Shown here: one piece after another, positions 1-12,200 of the stretch
Numbering within the stretch: the first letter of the stretch is position 1
How the letters are laid out: each line of letters opens with the position of its first letter
Assembly: GCA_958299035.1 (NCBI GenBank)
Contig: CATQJL010000223.1
Span: 52,186,302 to 52,250,301, forward strand
From: Cylicocyclus nassatus
Lineage: Eukaryota > Nematoda > Chromadorea > Rhabditida > Strongylidae
DNA: 64,000 nucleotides
Direction: 5' to 3'
The notes under the pieces: generated by a model
Told to the model about the DNA's origin: nothing
The model's input: only the letters and a program-made list of their open reading frames with translations
Databases searched by the model: none
Made by a program: the position numbers and the translations under genes

Positions 1-3000
1 GTACGAAAATTATATTGCAAAGAACGTTTCACCATAATACGAAGGCTCTCACGGTTTACGAAAAGTATAAGCTTAGCGATGTGATGCTACGAATAGTTTC
101 TCTCCCACGTTGGTGAAAAATCATCATGTATTCTGTGTGATGTAAATTAACCGAATAGCTAAAGTGATGTGATATGAAAAAAATTGACCAATTTTCAGGT
201 AGGCATGGACTGATTCATTCGCTTTGAAAAAACTTCGCTAAAACAGCTTTTTCTACCTCTTCACAATCTCGTTTACTTGTAGACAGTGCAATTTAAAAAC
301 GTTCATTTAGTTACTTTCATGATCTCTCACTTGTTTTTTACTAGCTACCTCCCTTCACCTTTGGGCTCCTGACATTCAGGCCACCTAATCAGCAAATTAA
401 AATTGAGCATTAATGGTTTCGTTTCCATAGCAAAGTAATTACCCTTTACTAGGTAACTCTTTTCTTTCACTGTATTTTGCGAGGCTTTTCCTCCTATAAA
501 AAGGACAAAGGTTCATTTTTGACGTCGCAACTTTTAATCGATGCGTTTCCATCGCTAGAAGTACAGGATTTGAATAGTACTACCTTTTCTATTCCGCCTT
601 ATTCACTTCCACACCTGTATATTGCCTTGCGGAAGTTTCATATGAATGCATTTCATAGAGTAGAGTCTCTCTGAATTCCAGTTTATCTTGCATTTACCTT
701 TGTATCCATGCCAAATATTTGCACTGAAATATCAACTGCAGCACTGTTTGAGAGATTCAAAAGTGAATGTGAAAATATAAGTTGGGGAACTTTGAATTTG
801 TTCCTTGTGTAGCAATAGCAGGGGAGGTTGGCTTATTGTTGCTTGCAATAAATAAATATCAGCGTTACTATAATACAGATTAACTTTTGCTGGTTGGCGT
901 GATTATAAGCCCGCAAAACATTCGGGGAGCGAACATAAATTTTTCTTCGGAGGCGTGACGGCAGACGTGCCGCTACTCAAAAAAAAAACTGCTGCGCACT
1001 ATTTCCTCCCCTCCTCCGAAAGTTTCTCAGGGCATGCTAGTCAGTTATATTTGTTAAAACAGGCTTCTGAAGAGCAGATGTCCTCAATGTCTATCCACTG
1101 TTGCCTCGAACTATCAGGAGTTCACATTATCTTGCAGAAAATTTGTCGTTGTGATTGACGGTGAAAGTCCCCGGGGACCGTCAGAGAGGGGTCTAATCGG
1201 ACGTTCATCGTTTCTCGTTTTGAACGAGCACTCATTGTCCGAGTCCCACCCTAGAGCAGCCCCCTTCTCCAAGCACCCGCCCTCTTCAGCTGTCCCCCTC
1301 TGCTCGCATTATGAAATGGCAAGCGTTGACGAGGGCGGGTGCGCAGCACTCCGATCGATTCGGTTTATTATGGCCTGGCGAATCACTGACCTCTGTCCCT
1401 CCTGTGACCCCTGTCAGATCTGGAAATCACCTTTTCGAACCCTCATTCATTGGCAGTGAAGTGATTTCACCGAAATTGCGCCGAGGTCATTTTTCTAGGC
1501 AGTTGCGGCGTGAAGTTAAACCAGTTACAATAGTTTTATTCTCGGAAACTTCAATATTCACATGATAAAAGTTTCTTTTTCCAGCGCTTGGGTTGTTTTG
1601 TTTGTCAGCTTCCTGTATGGATCATATCATGCGTCAACTTTTTATCCTTTTCTCGTCCAACCAGTTTGCCGTAAGTCGCAACTTTTCGCGCCTGCTATGC
1701 CGAAAAAATAATAAATTCTTTATAAATTTTGATGGACATTTAGAACAGCCGAAAGTTGAAACTGTGATTCAACTAACAAAATCATTTGCTTTTCTCGAAT
1801 TTTCCTGCTCAAGTTTCATTGAGTCATTTTCCTCAGAACTTTTGTCTGTATCTCCAAGCATTCGACCACGCTTTTCGATTTGAAGAGCCTTCCTCCATTT
1901 CCTTTTTTTTTGCGTTGTTGATGCTAATCCAACAATAAAATGGTTATTAGAATTATTGCTGTGAACTTACGCTTTAATATTCGTTAAAGCTCGCTTTGAA
2001 GCTAGCTGTGAACTAAGAGCTATTTGCATTAGAACAAAGAAACATTTGCAGCAAGAGCAATTTTAGATTTTTTCCAGTGTATCATAAATTCATTTGTAGC
2101 AAGAAAAGACAATTCTGATTTTTTTCGCTTTACTCGAAAAAAAGTTCGCCAGTTTGACAATAAAATCTCAAGATTCTTAGTTAGAAACAAGATCTCAACC
2201 TCTCTTTCGCGATGATTAGCTCTTTCGTGCGTGTCTTACGGTGCTAGCCTTCATCTTTTGCAATTCATTGATTGCTCTTTACCTACTCAGCTCTTTTCGT
2301 ACATCTCTAATGAGGTATGGATTGTCGTAGGTAAACATCGTTTAGGTGCATTCAGCTATATTTTGCTCCTTCGAATAATAGCATTGTGAGTTGATACGAC
2401 TCGTATAGCGGTGCGATCATGCATTCTGCGTATAGAAATGGTTGACGCATCCATATTTGTATACAGTGCTTTTAGACTGCGTGTCATCTCATAAATTTTC
2501 CTCTTCATATCCATTATCTGAGTCTAAGGTTCATGTTTGCAACTTTGATTCTATCCTCTATTAGCATGCATTCTTCTTCGTGAAGTCTTGAACGAGACCG
2601 TGAACTTCAGTTTCATGAAAAAAAGTATTGGTATTCGTCCAGGATTTGTTTGAAGTTTTGTTTAAAAAACGTTGTTGGGCCGTTTTTTATGTTGCCTCCA
2701 TAGTTTCATCGCAAGAAGCGAACTCAACGAACATGGTGAGATGTTCAACCAACGTATTCCTCGGAAACCATCTTTTTTGAAATACTTGGGAGTACTTCTT
2801 AGCAACAAAAATAGTTGAGAGAGGTCAGCCTAAGTCGTTTTTCCATACATTCTCATCTTGAAAGCTGCAACGCCAGCCTTTTCAAAGTAGTAGTCTCCGG
2901 CTGTGATTGCAGATCATGTCCTTCCTTTCATCTGAAAAAAATCACGGTGCAAAAATGGATGAGATTTTTTTCTCATCCCCTTGTGTACCTGTCAATATCT

Positions 3001-3230
3001 TCGACTCAGTTCATTCAATTTTTTTCCACCCGCTTCCACTTTTTGCACGAATCCCTTTTTGTTTGTCCGCGTTTGTCTGTCAAACAATTTTTTTTTCAAA
3101 AGCCACTCGTCATTAGTCATCTCGAAGCTCTCATTTCCTCATTCAAAACATGTCCTCATTTAGACAATGTTGTAATACAATCAACTTACTGACAGTTTTC
3201 CTTCTCCAACATCGAGACAATTTTCAGATG
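1..3230. other. Upstream region of the ADAM gene, no gene seen
   Basis: No recognisable coding exon on either strand; the open frames present are short and AT-driven. The stretch 1150-1460 is distinctly richer in G+C than its surroundings and carries a perfect inverted repeat. It may include promoter or 5' untranslated sequence of the ADAM gene that starts at 3248, but no core promoter element can be assigned with confidence. Confidence 0.5.
1273..1342. repeat. Perfect 12-bp inverted repeat, GC-rich
   Basis: Arms GCACCCGCCCTC (1273-1284) and GAGGGCGGGTGC (1331-1342) are exact reverse complements separated by 46 bp. They lie in the only GC-rich block upstream of the ADAM gene. A regulatory or structural role is inference only. 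Confidence 0.6.
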
Positions 3231-3261
3231 TTCGAGCGGTTACGAATATGACTACGACTCT
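3231..3261 (+). promoter_or_regulatory. Candidate trans-splice/5' acceptor and upstream ORF
   Basis: TTTTCAG at 3231-3237 is a good nematode 3' splice site just upstream of the ADAM start. If it accepts a spliced leader or a 5' exon, the first ATG in the mature RNA (3238) opens a 7-codon ORF whose TGA overlaps the ADAM ATG (3248-3250) as ATGA. The downstream ATG is chosen as the protein start because it begins a clean signal peptide and splices in phase to the prodomain. Confidence 0.45.
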
Positions 3262-6200
3262 TCATTATTGTCTGTTATTTTTCCATGTCTTACAAACGCT
3301 CTGTACCGCCACCAGAGGTAAAGGTAAATTTTGATTTCTATTTTCGGATTTCTTGATATTTTTAAGGGCATAACAGTGTTTCCCTTGTTTTCTCATATAT
3401 TCAGCGTATTTGTTTTTTCTTCGCTTGCACTCTTCTTTCTCCTTATTTGGGAACTGATCATGGTTTCTGTAAGATCTTGCTGATGACACAATCGCTTAAT
3501 TTAAGAAGCTTTTTGAATGTTGATTTTCTTGAGATCGAGAGTTATTATCTCCATATGAGTCACACTCTTCCACACTCATTAGATATTCATTCTCTTCTTG
3601 AGTGTTATGCATAGTTCATTTGACTGTAGACTAAATGACTCAGGATATCATAACATGATTTCTTCTCTCAAGGCAGTAATTACTACCAAAAATTTTGATT
3701 TTTTCAAAAAATTACTCTTATAACCGCTCAAACAGCTCTACCATGAGTGACAATAAAGCTTTTTTTCATCCTCTGAACTTAACCTCAAGAATTATTATTC
3801 TGTAGTTGAGTGAGATGGGTTCCTACTTTGCGGTTTCTTTGCCGGCCACCAACTCAAATGTCCAATTCATTCGACCTTTAAAAAATACCGGACAGTGCTT
3901 TGGGTTGATTACTTGCAGTTGCCATTTGCTCATTTGACGTTTAAAAATTGACTGGAATTTTTAAGAATTTGATAATAGTTGCATTTTGAAGGGCTTCTGA
4001 CCTTTAACATCTATGTCTGAAACTTACTTCGTTGTATCAAGGCTGAGCAACCCTTGCAACTATTTAATATATCCTATTACAAACTTCAAGTCAACTCAAT
4101 GTCCAGCATTATGGCGCCCTTTGACATACAGTCGAGTCATTTCATATGATCATGTGTGCATTGCACACACCATCCTTTTTTGGCGTCGTCATCCTGGATT
4201 TGCAGTCGCAAATACGCAAGAGACTGACCGATTGTCATCGCTTACATCACATTGAGTTCACTAGTACTTAAAAAGGAAAATGAACATAAAGATAATACTG
4301 AAAGGGTTGCCCTCTCCAAGAATCTAGGATGAGAACGCCGAAGGCGAAGAGTGTCTGCAATGACACACATGATCATAAAGGATGTTCGTCGACGACAGCC
4401 CCGATTGGTGTAATCACACCATTGCGCGAGTGCGTTCTTGGATCCTTTCCAGCTTTACAGTACACTGCAGCGCGCGGGGAATTTTCAGTTGGCACCATCC
4501 ATGTCCTATAACCTCCCTCGTTATTTAAGCGTTTCTCATTTCTTTTTCTTTATGAAATCCATTTTAGGCACCTATTCCTCCTTCCTTTCGCACCTATTCC
4601 TCCTTCTTCATGCCTGTTGGATATATTCTACAAGTTCTAGAGTATGTGTCCGTGGCACCATCCATGGGTATTTCCGCCACACACGCAACGCCGCTCGGAT
4701 TGCCCTCGCAAGCTCAAAGGAACACCTGATCAATGAAATTTTTCGCTTTACTCCTTTTTGCTATTTTTTTTGACAAGTTCTTTTTCTCGTAGGAAGACGG
4801 CCTCTGAACATAACCAGTGGTAACTTACGGGTTTCGTTCTTTGCTGTTGTGTTTGTTGAACCTTTTGAGTCTGGTAAAGTGAATGCGCATCCGTCTTTGT
4901 GGAACATTCTTAGATCAAGTTATGTTGGGTATTGGAAATTTCGGGTTGCATTCACCTGACCAGAATGAAACTCGACAAACTTACATATCAGCGAACGATC
5001 GGCCATAGGTTGCCGAGAACTAGTGCCAGGTTTGCGATTGTTGCCGTTGTTGACAGGATGCTAATAGCAAAGAATGCAAAGAACACGCGTAATCACAACA
5101 AATGCAATTTTCTCATGAAATCTGGAGATCAGCAAGTCAACACTGGCAAACTGGAAAGTTGGCAACCTGTGGCCGATGGCCCAAGTAGGCCATGCTTAGA
5201 TAGCGCCACCTTTTGGAACCCTGCACTTTAGAAATTGAAAAAAAAACAATTAGAAAACAACGGTTAAAGAGCCATTCTATTTCAGGGAGGGCTTAATAGT
5301 AGCTAAACCCCAGCGCTGCATGATATACACACCAGAACTTGTAGGATATTCGATATTCCATTCCTCCTGAATTGAAAATCAGAGAAAAAGGGATTGAAAG
5401 GGCATAAATGACAAAGAAGGTTATAGGACAGGAATGCTGCGAGCTGCAAGTTCCCCGTGCGCTGCAGCATACTGTAGAGCTGGAAAGGCTCCAAAAACGC
5501 ACGCGCGCGATGGTGTGATTGCACGAGTCGGGGCTGTCGTCGACGAACATCCTTTATAACATGATTCGACTGTACACCGACCGTAAAGTCTAAGCATGAT
5601 GTGCGGCGTGCTAGTAGGTTCCAGTCTTCCTCTTCACTGCTGATTTATCCTAGAGAGAAGCCTAGGTACTTAAGACGTATAGCTGCCAAAAAAGAGCGAA
5701 GTAGGTTACTTTTTCACGCACTACTTGAACGCGAACATTGTAAGTACGTACTTTGCACTAGTAGTGCACTAATGGAGAGCTCGCTTTGTTCAATCTGCTC
5801 GTCCAAAGATAAAAAGTCTACAGCTTGCTGCAAAAAGACAATTGGAGAATTTGGAACTTTCGGCTAACGATGTGGATAGTGCTATTTCTGCGTCTGCAGA
5901 TCGGGTGTGCAGAATTTTCGAAGGCGCAAGAATAAACCAAGTTCTTTGCACGCTAATGACATTGCATTTTCAATCTAGCGCTCAATTACACTTTTTACTC
6001 CTTGAAAGACGTAATTCATTCGTAATAAGCAGTCTTGAAACGAACACTCTATCTTGCACGAAAATAGTAAATAATAATAAACTTTGGTGTTTTTAGCACG
6101 AAGATGTTGAAAAAGCGTGAGTACTAGCCTTTTAATATGTAACGAGAATGAATACTTTGTGTGTTTTTATGGCGTTTTTTTGCGTGTCGTGTTCGCACGT

Positions 6201-9200
6201 ACTAGACATAATCTGTGCGTGAATCGTACGTGAAGATGGAGAATTTTAGAGGTAGTAACATTGCTAAACAGGGGAGCAAACAGATTTCGGTTTAGATACT
6301 ATTCCGATTGTTTCGAGTTGCGGCATACTACATTGAACGACAGATTCTTGCAAATGCGTCCAAATTCATCCGGCTTTTTTGATTTTTATCCTGGATTTTT
6401 TTAGAAATCTTGGAAGAATTAATCTTTGGGTTTTCACAATTGTGTCACTTTTTTTTATTTTTTTTTGGAGAGAAATGAATCTGCTGAAGCACTTGCTGGC
6501 CCAAGAGATTCGTACCGGGTTTTTTGCTTCCTCATCCGGTTTCCAAATTCATATTTTATTCTCGCTGGAGTCAGGTATTGTAATTCGGTTTTTGTCGAAT
6601 AGAAGGCGATAAGCAATATTTCTCAGCGCCTTGTTTTTCGTGAAAGCGTACTGGTTCGGTCATTTTTCAAAAAGCTAGACCAATTGCTCGCTTTTTCTGT
6701 GGTCATCCGTCCGTAGTAGTAGATTCACAAGCTAGATAAGCGTAGCGAGGCTTTAGAGTGATTTCCAAATCTCCATCTGAGTCATAGTTGTGATGGACAT
6801 TGCGAAAAACATCAAGGAGTTGAGGCTTTTATGAGCACTGATGGGGAGTTTGTGGTAGGGTAAGCCACGTTGTGATTTGATACGAAATCTGGATTTATTT
6901 TATTGAATTCCCCCATAAAAATGAAATCAGTGTCCGATCTGAAAACTGAATGAAAGTCGAGAAAGATGATCTAGCTAAACTGAACTCGTTGGAGATTGGT
7001 CGAACGAGCATTAGGTAGACTATCTTGTCAGGTAATTTGCTTATGCTGGTCTTCGAATGCACTCTTTTTTCTCTATTCTAATATCTGTTAGATGCATTTT
7101 GATTTAGAAATTAATAAAAACAAACTCTTGAAAAAATCATGGAATGTGATCAAGCATGTATAATAATTGAATTTCTAGTTTATTGTTTCAGTTGATATTC
7201 GACAGTCCTCTGCAAATAAAGCTTTCATAGCCAGCATACCTGGCGGAGACTACGAGGTTGTTCATCCTTTCCAAATTCGTGATAAGAATGAACGGATAGG
7301 AATTGGTAAGGATTACTTTGCTAATTATGAATTCGTTTCGTGGCAAAGTTGGAATTACAGATACTCGCAACTACTTTCTGAAAGCAGCGGAACATTATCA
7401 ACATGTAACAATTGTTATCCGAAGTAATGTCGCAGGTCGGATAAAGCTGGTACTGGAGCGGAACAATTTCATATTCCTCAATCGAACTAGCTTTCGCAAG
7501 GTGGCGACAGTTTGCTTTAAATTGTAGATCATTTCGATAAAGTAATTTTCAGCTGGATTCAAGTGGGGAACATGGATTTTCTCAACGGGTTGAGAACTGC
7601 TACTATCAGGGCACGGTAGCCGGTGATGCATCATCTTTCGTTGCGCTTTCCTCGTGCAACGGTCTGAGGTAACTTTTTGTTTTTGTATTGAAATAGTTTC
7701 CTGGACAGCATATAACGTCCTCTATGCTTGTTGATGAACTTTGATATTTCTTTTCCTTTGACTGATATAAACCTACTGCAATACGCAATCATTTATTTGG
7801 CAAATAGAGAAGTCAGTTGTATTGCAAAAGCCTTTTTCCTTAAGAACGACACTGAGCTTTCGATTGCAATTTGCCGTATAAACGATTTTTTCAACTTTAT
7901 GGGTAATTTCACGCATTTTTTGAGTAGGTCTCTTCCAGTAACTATATTTTTTTGCCCTTATAGCTCAAATTATGTTTTCTACAAGATTAGGAAGTTTACC
8001 GAGCTGAGTATGAAAAAGTCCATCTAGCAGATAAATCAAATATCATTTCTCCACACTGTTTATTGGTGACACTTCTGATATTGGCCTACATGATCTTTAT
8101 GTCTTAATGCTGTTAGCAGGTGAGGTTTAACATGCATTGTTTGGTTCCCACTTGTGCAACTACACAACAGAATATAGGTTTTTGCTTATTATTTATCAAG
8201 TAATTTCGATCTAATTGTTGTCCACTACTATTAATGGGTTCCGTTTCGTTCATTTCAACAAAAAATCTTTTGTCTCAAAAAAAGCTTTCGAATGACAGTG
8301 CTGAAGTCTTCATCAAATCTCAGGAAAAAGCGGCTTGACCAGAATTACTGGCTCATAAATCTTTTTGAAAGCTTCATTGTTTGGATAGTTCTTGCGCGCA
8401 ATTGAGTTTTTTGTAAATTCATTAGATTTCTTCTATCATTAGTCCTGTTTTCGAGTGTTGGCAAGATGAGTGGCTCAGTCTGCAACGGGCGCTTATTTTT
8501 AGAATTTCATAGTTCTTAATATATGAAGTGCCTTTGAGAGGAAATCTCCGCTTAGGCAAGATCTGGAGAATTTTTTTTATTGCAGACGAGAAGGATTCTT
8601 TCTACTAGGAGGACCTATTCAAATAATCTATCTACAGCACCGAGCCCATAAAAAATAACATGTGTTGTCTGTAAATTTAAGGCGGTTAAGGGCAAATAAG
8701 CTTATAGATCAACACTGGGGTGGTTGACGTCAGATATGAAATCACTAATGTTCTTGATAGAAATGTTTTCATGAACACGAGGGTGCATTGATACTTAGTG
8801 GGTTCAAAGCTATGCTAGATTTCATAGTTATTGTTTGTCGAAATGATTTTTTCACATTATTATTTTTTAAGCATTGAACTAAAACTCCATAGTCCTCTTT
8901 ATTTTTTGAAGACAGTCTTTCACTTTTGGTTCCTGATACATAAAGACGTCTTTGTGAGTTTTCTTGCTAGAGAAGGGTGAAGCTTATCACTTCTTCAAAA
9001 ATATGCACGTCATATTCTGCGGGCGTTCCGCACTCAATTCACATTTTCTGTTCTCCTAGTTATATCGAAGTTTTGAATTCAAATTGCACTAATTAGTCAA
9101 TTTCAAAATTGAAGAAACAAGCCTTTAATTCGGAATCTTCCCATAGAAAAAATAGGTGTTTTGTTCCAGAGGTGTTATCGCGTTCTCCAACGGCTCTACG

Positions 9201-12200
9201 TATGGAGTTTGGCCACTTGATGTCGGTGACCGAGGCCGTCGACATCCGCACATACTCTACGAAGCACAGTGGACGAAGGAAGCTAGATGCGGAGCATCGA
9301 TGGCTCCAATCGAGCATGTCATCCGTCGCAGTGTAGGTTTTCCTTGCAAGGCCATCCTGTCTGATTTTTGCGCCTTAGCGGTGAGATCAAACGAAGTGCG
9401 CAGCGTACTCTCACGGGGTTTGATGTTTACTCGAGTCATAGGCACATCTGTTCATGCGCATTGAATTGGACTGCCGTATCCATTGTCAGCGGTGATTTAT
9501 CCGGTTTGACAAGCGGATGCTGCTCTCATTGAACACACCAAACAGAGCAGTGGATTTGCATGACAATTGCAGCCGCTGTGGACACTCTGCTTATGACCCT
9601 GGGTTAACACCATATTCATTGCTTTTTGGGGATGTTTAGGGGTTGATAAAAGTAGAATCAATAACGTTGAGAAGAAGAGTTTTGGCGCAGAAAAGATAGG
9701 TGTAGGAAATGTTATTAATGATTTTTGATATGTCCCTTTACAATTTCCCGACTGTCAGTATCTGTACGAATGCAAATCACAATTCCCCGTGTTGAACAAG
9801 GCATCAAGCACGGAAAGGTCTGCATAATTTGGCACTTGGATGTTGTGTGTAATAGACTCAAGTGAAAAGTGAAGTGTGATTTGCAGTTGTCATGAAAGCT
9901 GTCAAAAGCATGCAAAAGCTGTGACAGAAATGACTGAACAAGTAGTTGCCGTGAAAGTGACTTTTCAGAGCAGTAACTGAAAATTTGATCTCTAGTGTCA
10001 ACAAATTAATGATTAGAATATATATCTTTTGAAGAAACGGAAGTATGAGCGGTCCGTGTGGACTTCCTGCCTTTAGCCCTATGCGATCCATTGATCATAG
10101 CTATTGTACTCAAGAAAATCGGTTTTTGCTACTCAATATTGTACTTTGAAAATGAAACTTGACTTCATTTGAAAGCCATGAAAAAAGCAGCATAGCTGAA
10201 GCAAGAGCAAGAAGTCATGTAAAATGTAGTATGCATTTTATTCTTCTTTGAACGAAGAGATTTCGAGAACAAGTAGATGTTTTAATCAGCGTAGTCTGTT
10301 CTAGAAAAGATAATTTTTGATAGGTCTCTACGTTTTACTTACACTTCTTCTATCACGCAGCAAAGTATTGCAGAAGGTTTTGAGGAATTCAGAAGTTCAG
10401 GTTTTGCGACTGTGCGTACAGAGCCATTGTGATTATTCCCTTCTCATGTCGATTGGCGATATGCTTTTCAGTGTAGTGGGGATATTTTTCAAAGTTCCTT
10501 CTATGTGTTTGTAAATCCTGTATAGGCCTCTGACATTCCGGGAACAAAACCTCAAAATTTCAAGACCCGCTATTACTCGTTTGAACCACCACTGAATGAT
10601 TTATAATCATTTGTGCCCATGGGAACATATGTACAAAAATTAAAGGACCACCTTTGCAGGCATTCCGATCCCATCGCCGACGTCATACGCGAGATCTATC
10701 AAAGCAGACGAAGTATCTAGAGTTAGCACTTGTTGGAGATCATGAATATGTAAGTTGTTGACTGTTCTTCGTTCTTCATAAGAGGTTGTTTCTTTGTAGG
10801 TGAAACAACACAGTTACTCTGATGAGGACTCGCTGATGTACATGCTGGAAGCGATCAACATCGCCGACTTGGTAAGTGGAATAATTCATTGTGTTCCCAT
10901 CACACATAGCCTAAGGCATAAGCCGTCCGGTTGAGTAACGTCGTAAAGCTCGGATCGTGGTGCCATTTCCCACTCGGGTGCTCTCAAAACGTACGCCCCA
11001 AAGGAGCCGACAATTCCATTAGCGACGAGCTCTTATGCATTCAACATTGAATGAGAACGAGAGGTTTCCGTTTAGCGGAAGGATTAAGCTGTACCAGATG
11101 AAATGTGACAGTGAAACAGCTACATATTAGGATAAAACTCAAGTCTTGCACCCATTTTTTTGGAAAAAAATTTTTTTAAATGTTTGAAAACAGTTTGCGT
11201 TATATTCTTTATCATCTAGTGTAAACCAATATTCCCTGGACAAATGCTAAGCTTCAGATTGCACTCTGCAAATCTGAAGAAAAAGACCAATATGGTTTTA
11301 TTAAAACCAATATTCACATCAGTATAGATTGAAACAAAGGCTAGAACTATATGCTTAAGGGGGATTTTATTTGGGGAATCGGGCGCTCATATCAAATGCA
11401 CACAGTTACAAAAGGATAAAGAAAAATCTTCCGCAGTGATTCTGCTTTCTTTTGTGATAAAATGATTGTTTTCCAGATGTTTTCACGAGATCTCAATGTT
11501 CGTCTTTCTGTTGTCTACGCGGAAATTTGGCTAGATGTGCAGCGAATAGATCTTTTCGAAGACATCGAAAGGACAATGAGCGGCGTGGTTGATTATTCTA
11601 CTGGTCATATTTATAGCATTGGTGAGTTTGAGGTCTTCTTTTTGCGTCAGCACATAATTATCGCTTCGTTTTTTAGCGAAAGACGCGACTATTCTGTTCA
11701 CTGGTGGATCGTTTGCAAACCACGAAGCTATCAACTCTGTATTTCGCAGTACATGTACAGCCCGTGCTGCAGCGATTGTCAAGGTTGGTAACATCACCAG
11801 CGATTCGGATCTGCATCCAATTTCTGTTTTGCCTGACTGTTGTTTCCCATTATGTCGGTTCCTGAAAGACTGAGGGATAATCTATACATCTACTCTGCCT
11901 CTATCATTTTTTATCCAAAAATTTGTATCGGCTGTCATAAAGGACTTGCTGGCATATACTACGGTCTTGAACCTTGAGTCCAATGACTTCGTAGAAGGAT
12001 TTTCATTAATATAATTACGATAGCGCAAGCTTACCGTGGTTTGGCTTGAACTTTGCAATTAATTGCGCAAGTGGCGACATCGTACCGTAAAACTCCATAT
12101 CTGGAAAGAACGTGCCTGCTAGTAAAATGAAAACGTTCTTTTTCCAGGAACAAAATTTTTGGTAATTTCTTCTTCCATTCTTCGGTAGCAGAAATCTGGT

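Noticed and set aside
8586..8650. Candidate prodomain exon reading REGFFLLGG after TTGCAG
   Set aside because: It has no donor before an in-frame stop, and the exon at 9170-9332 continues the prodomain (GVIAFSNGSTYGVWPL) with correct phase on both sides.
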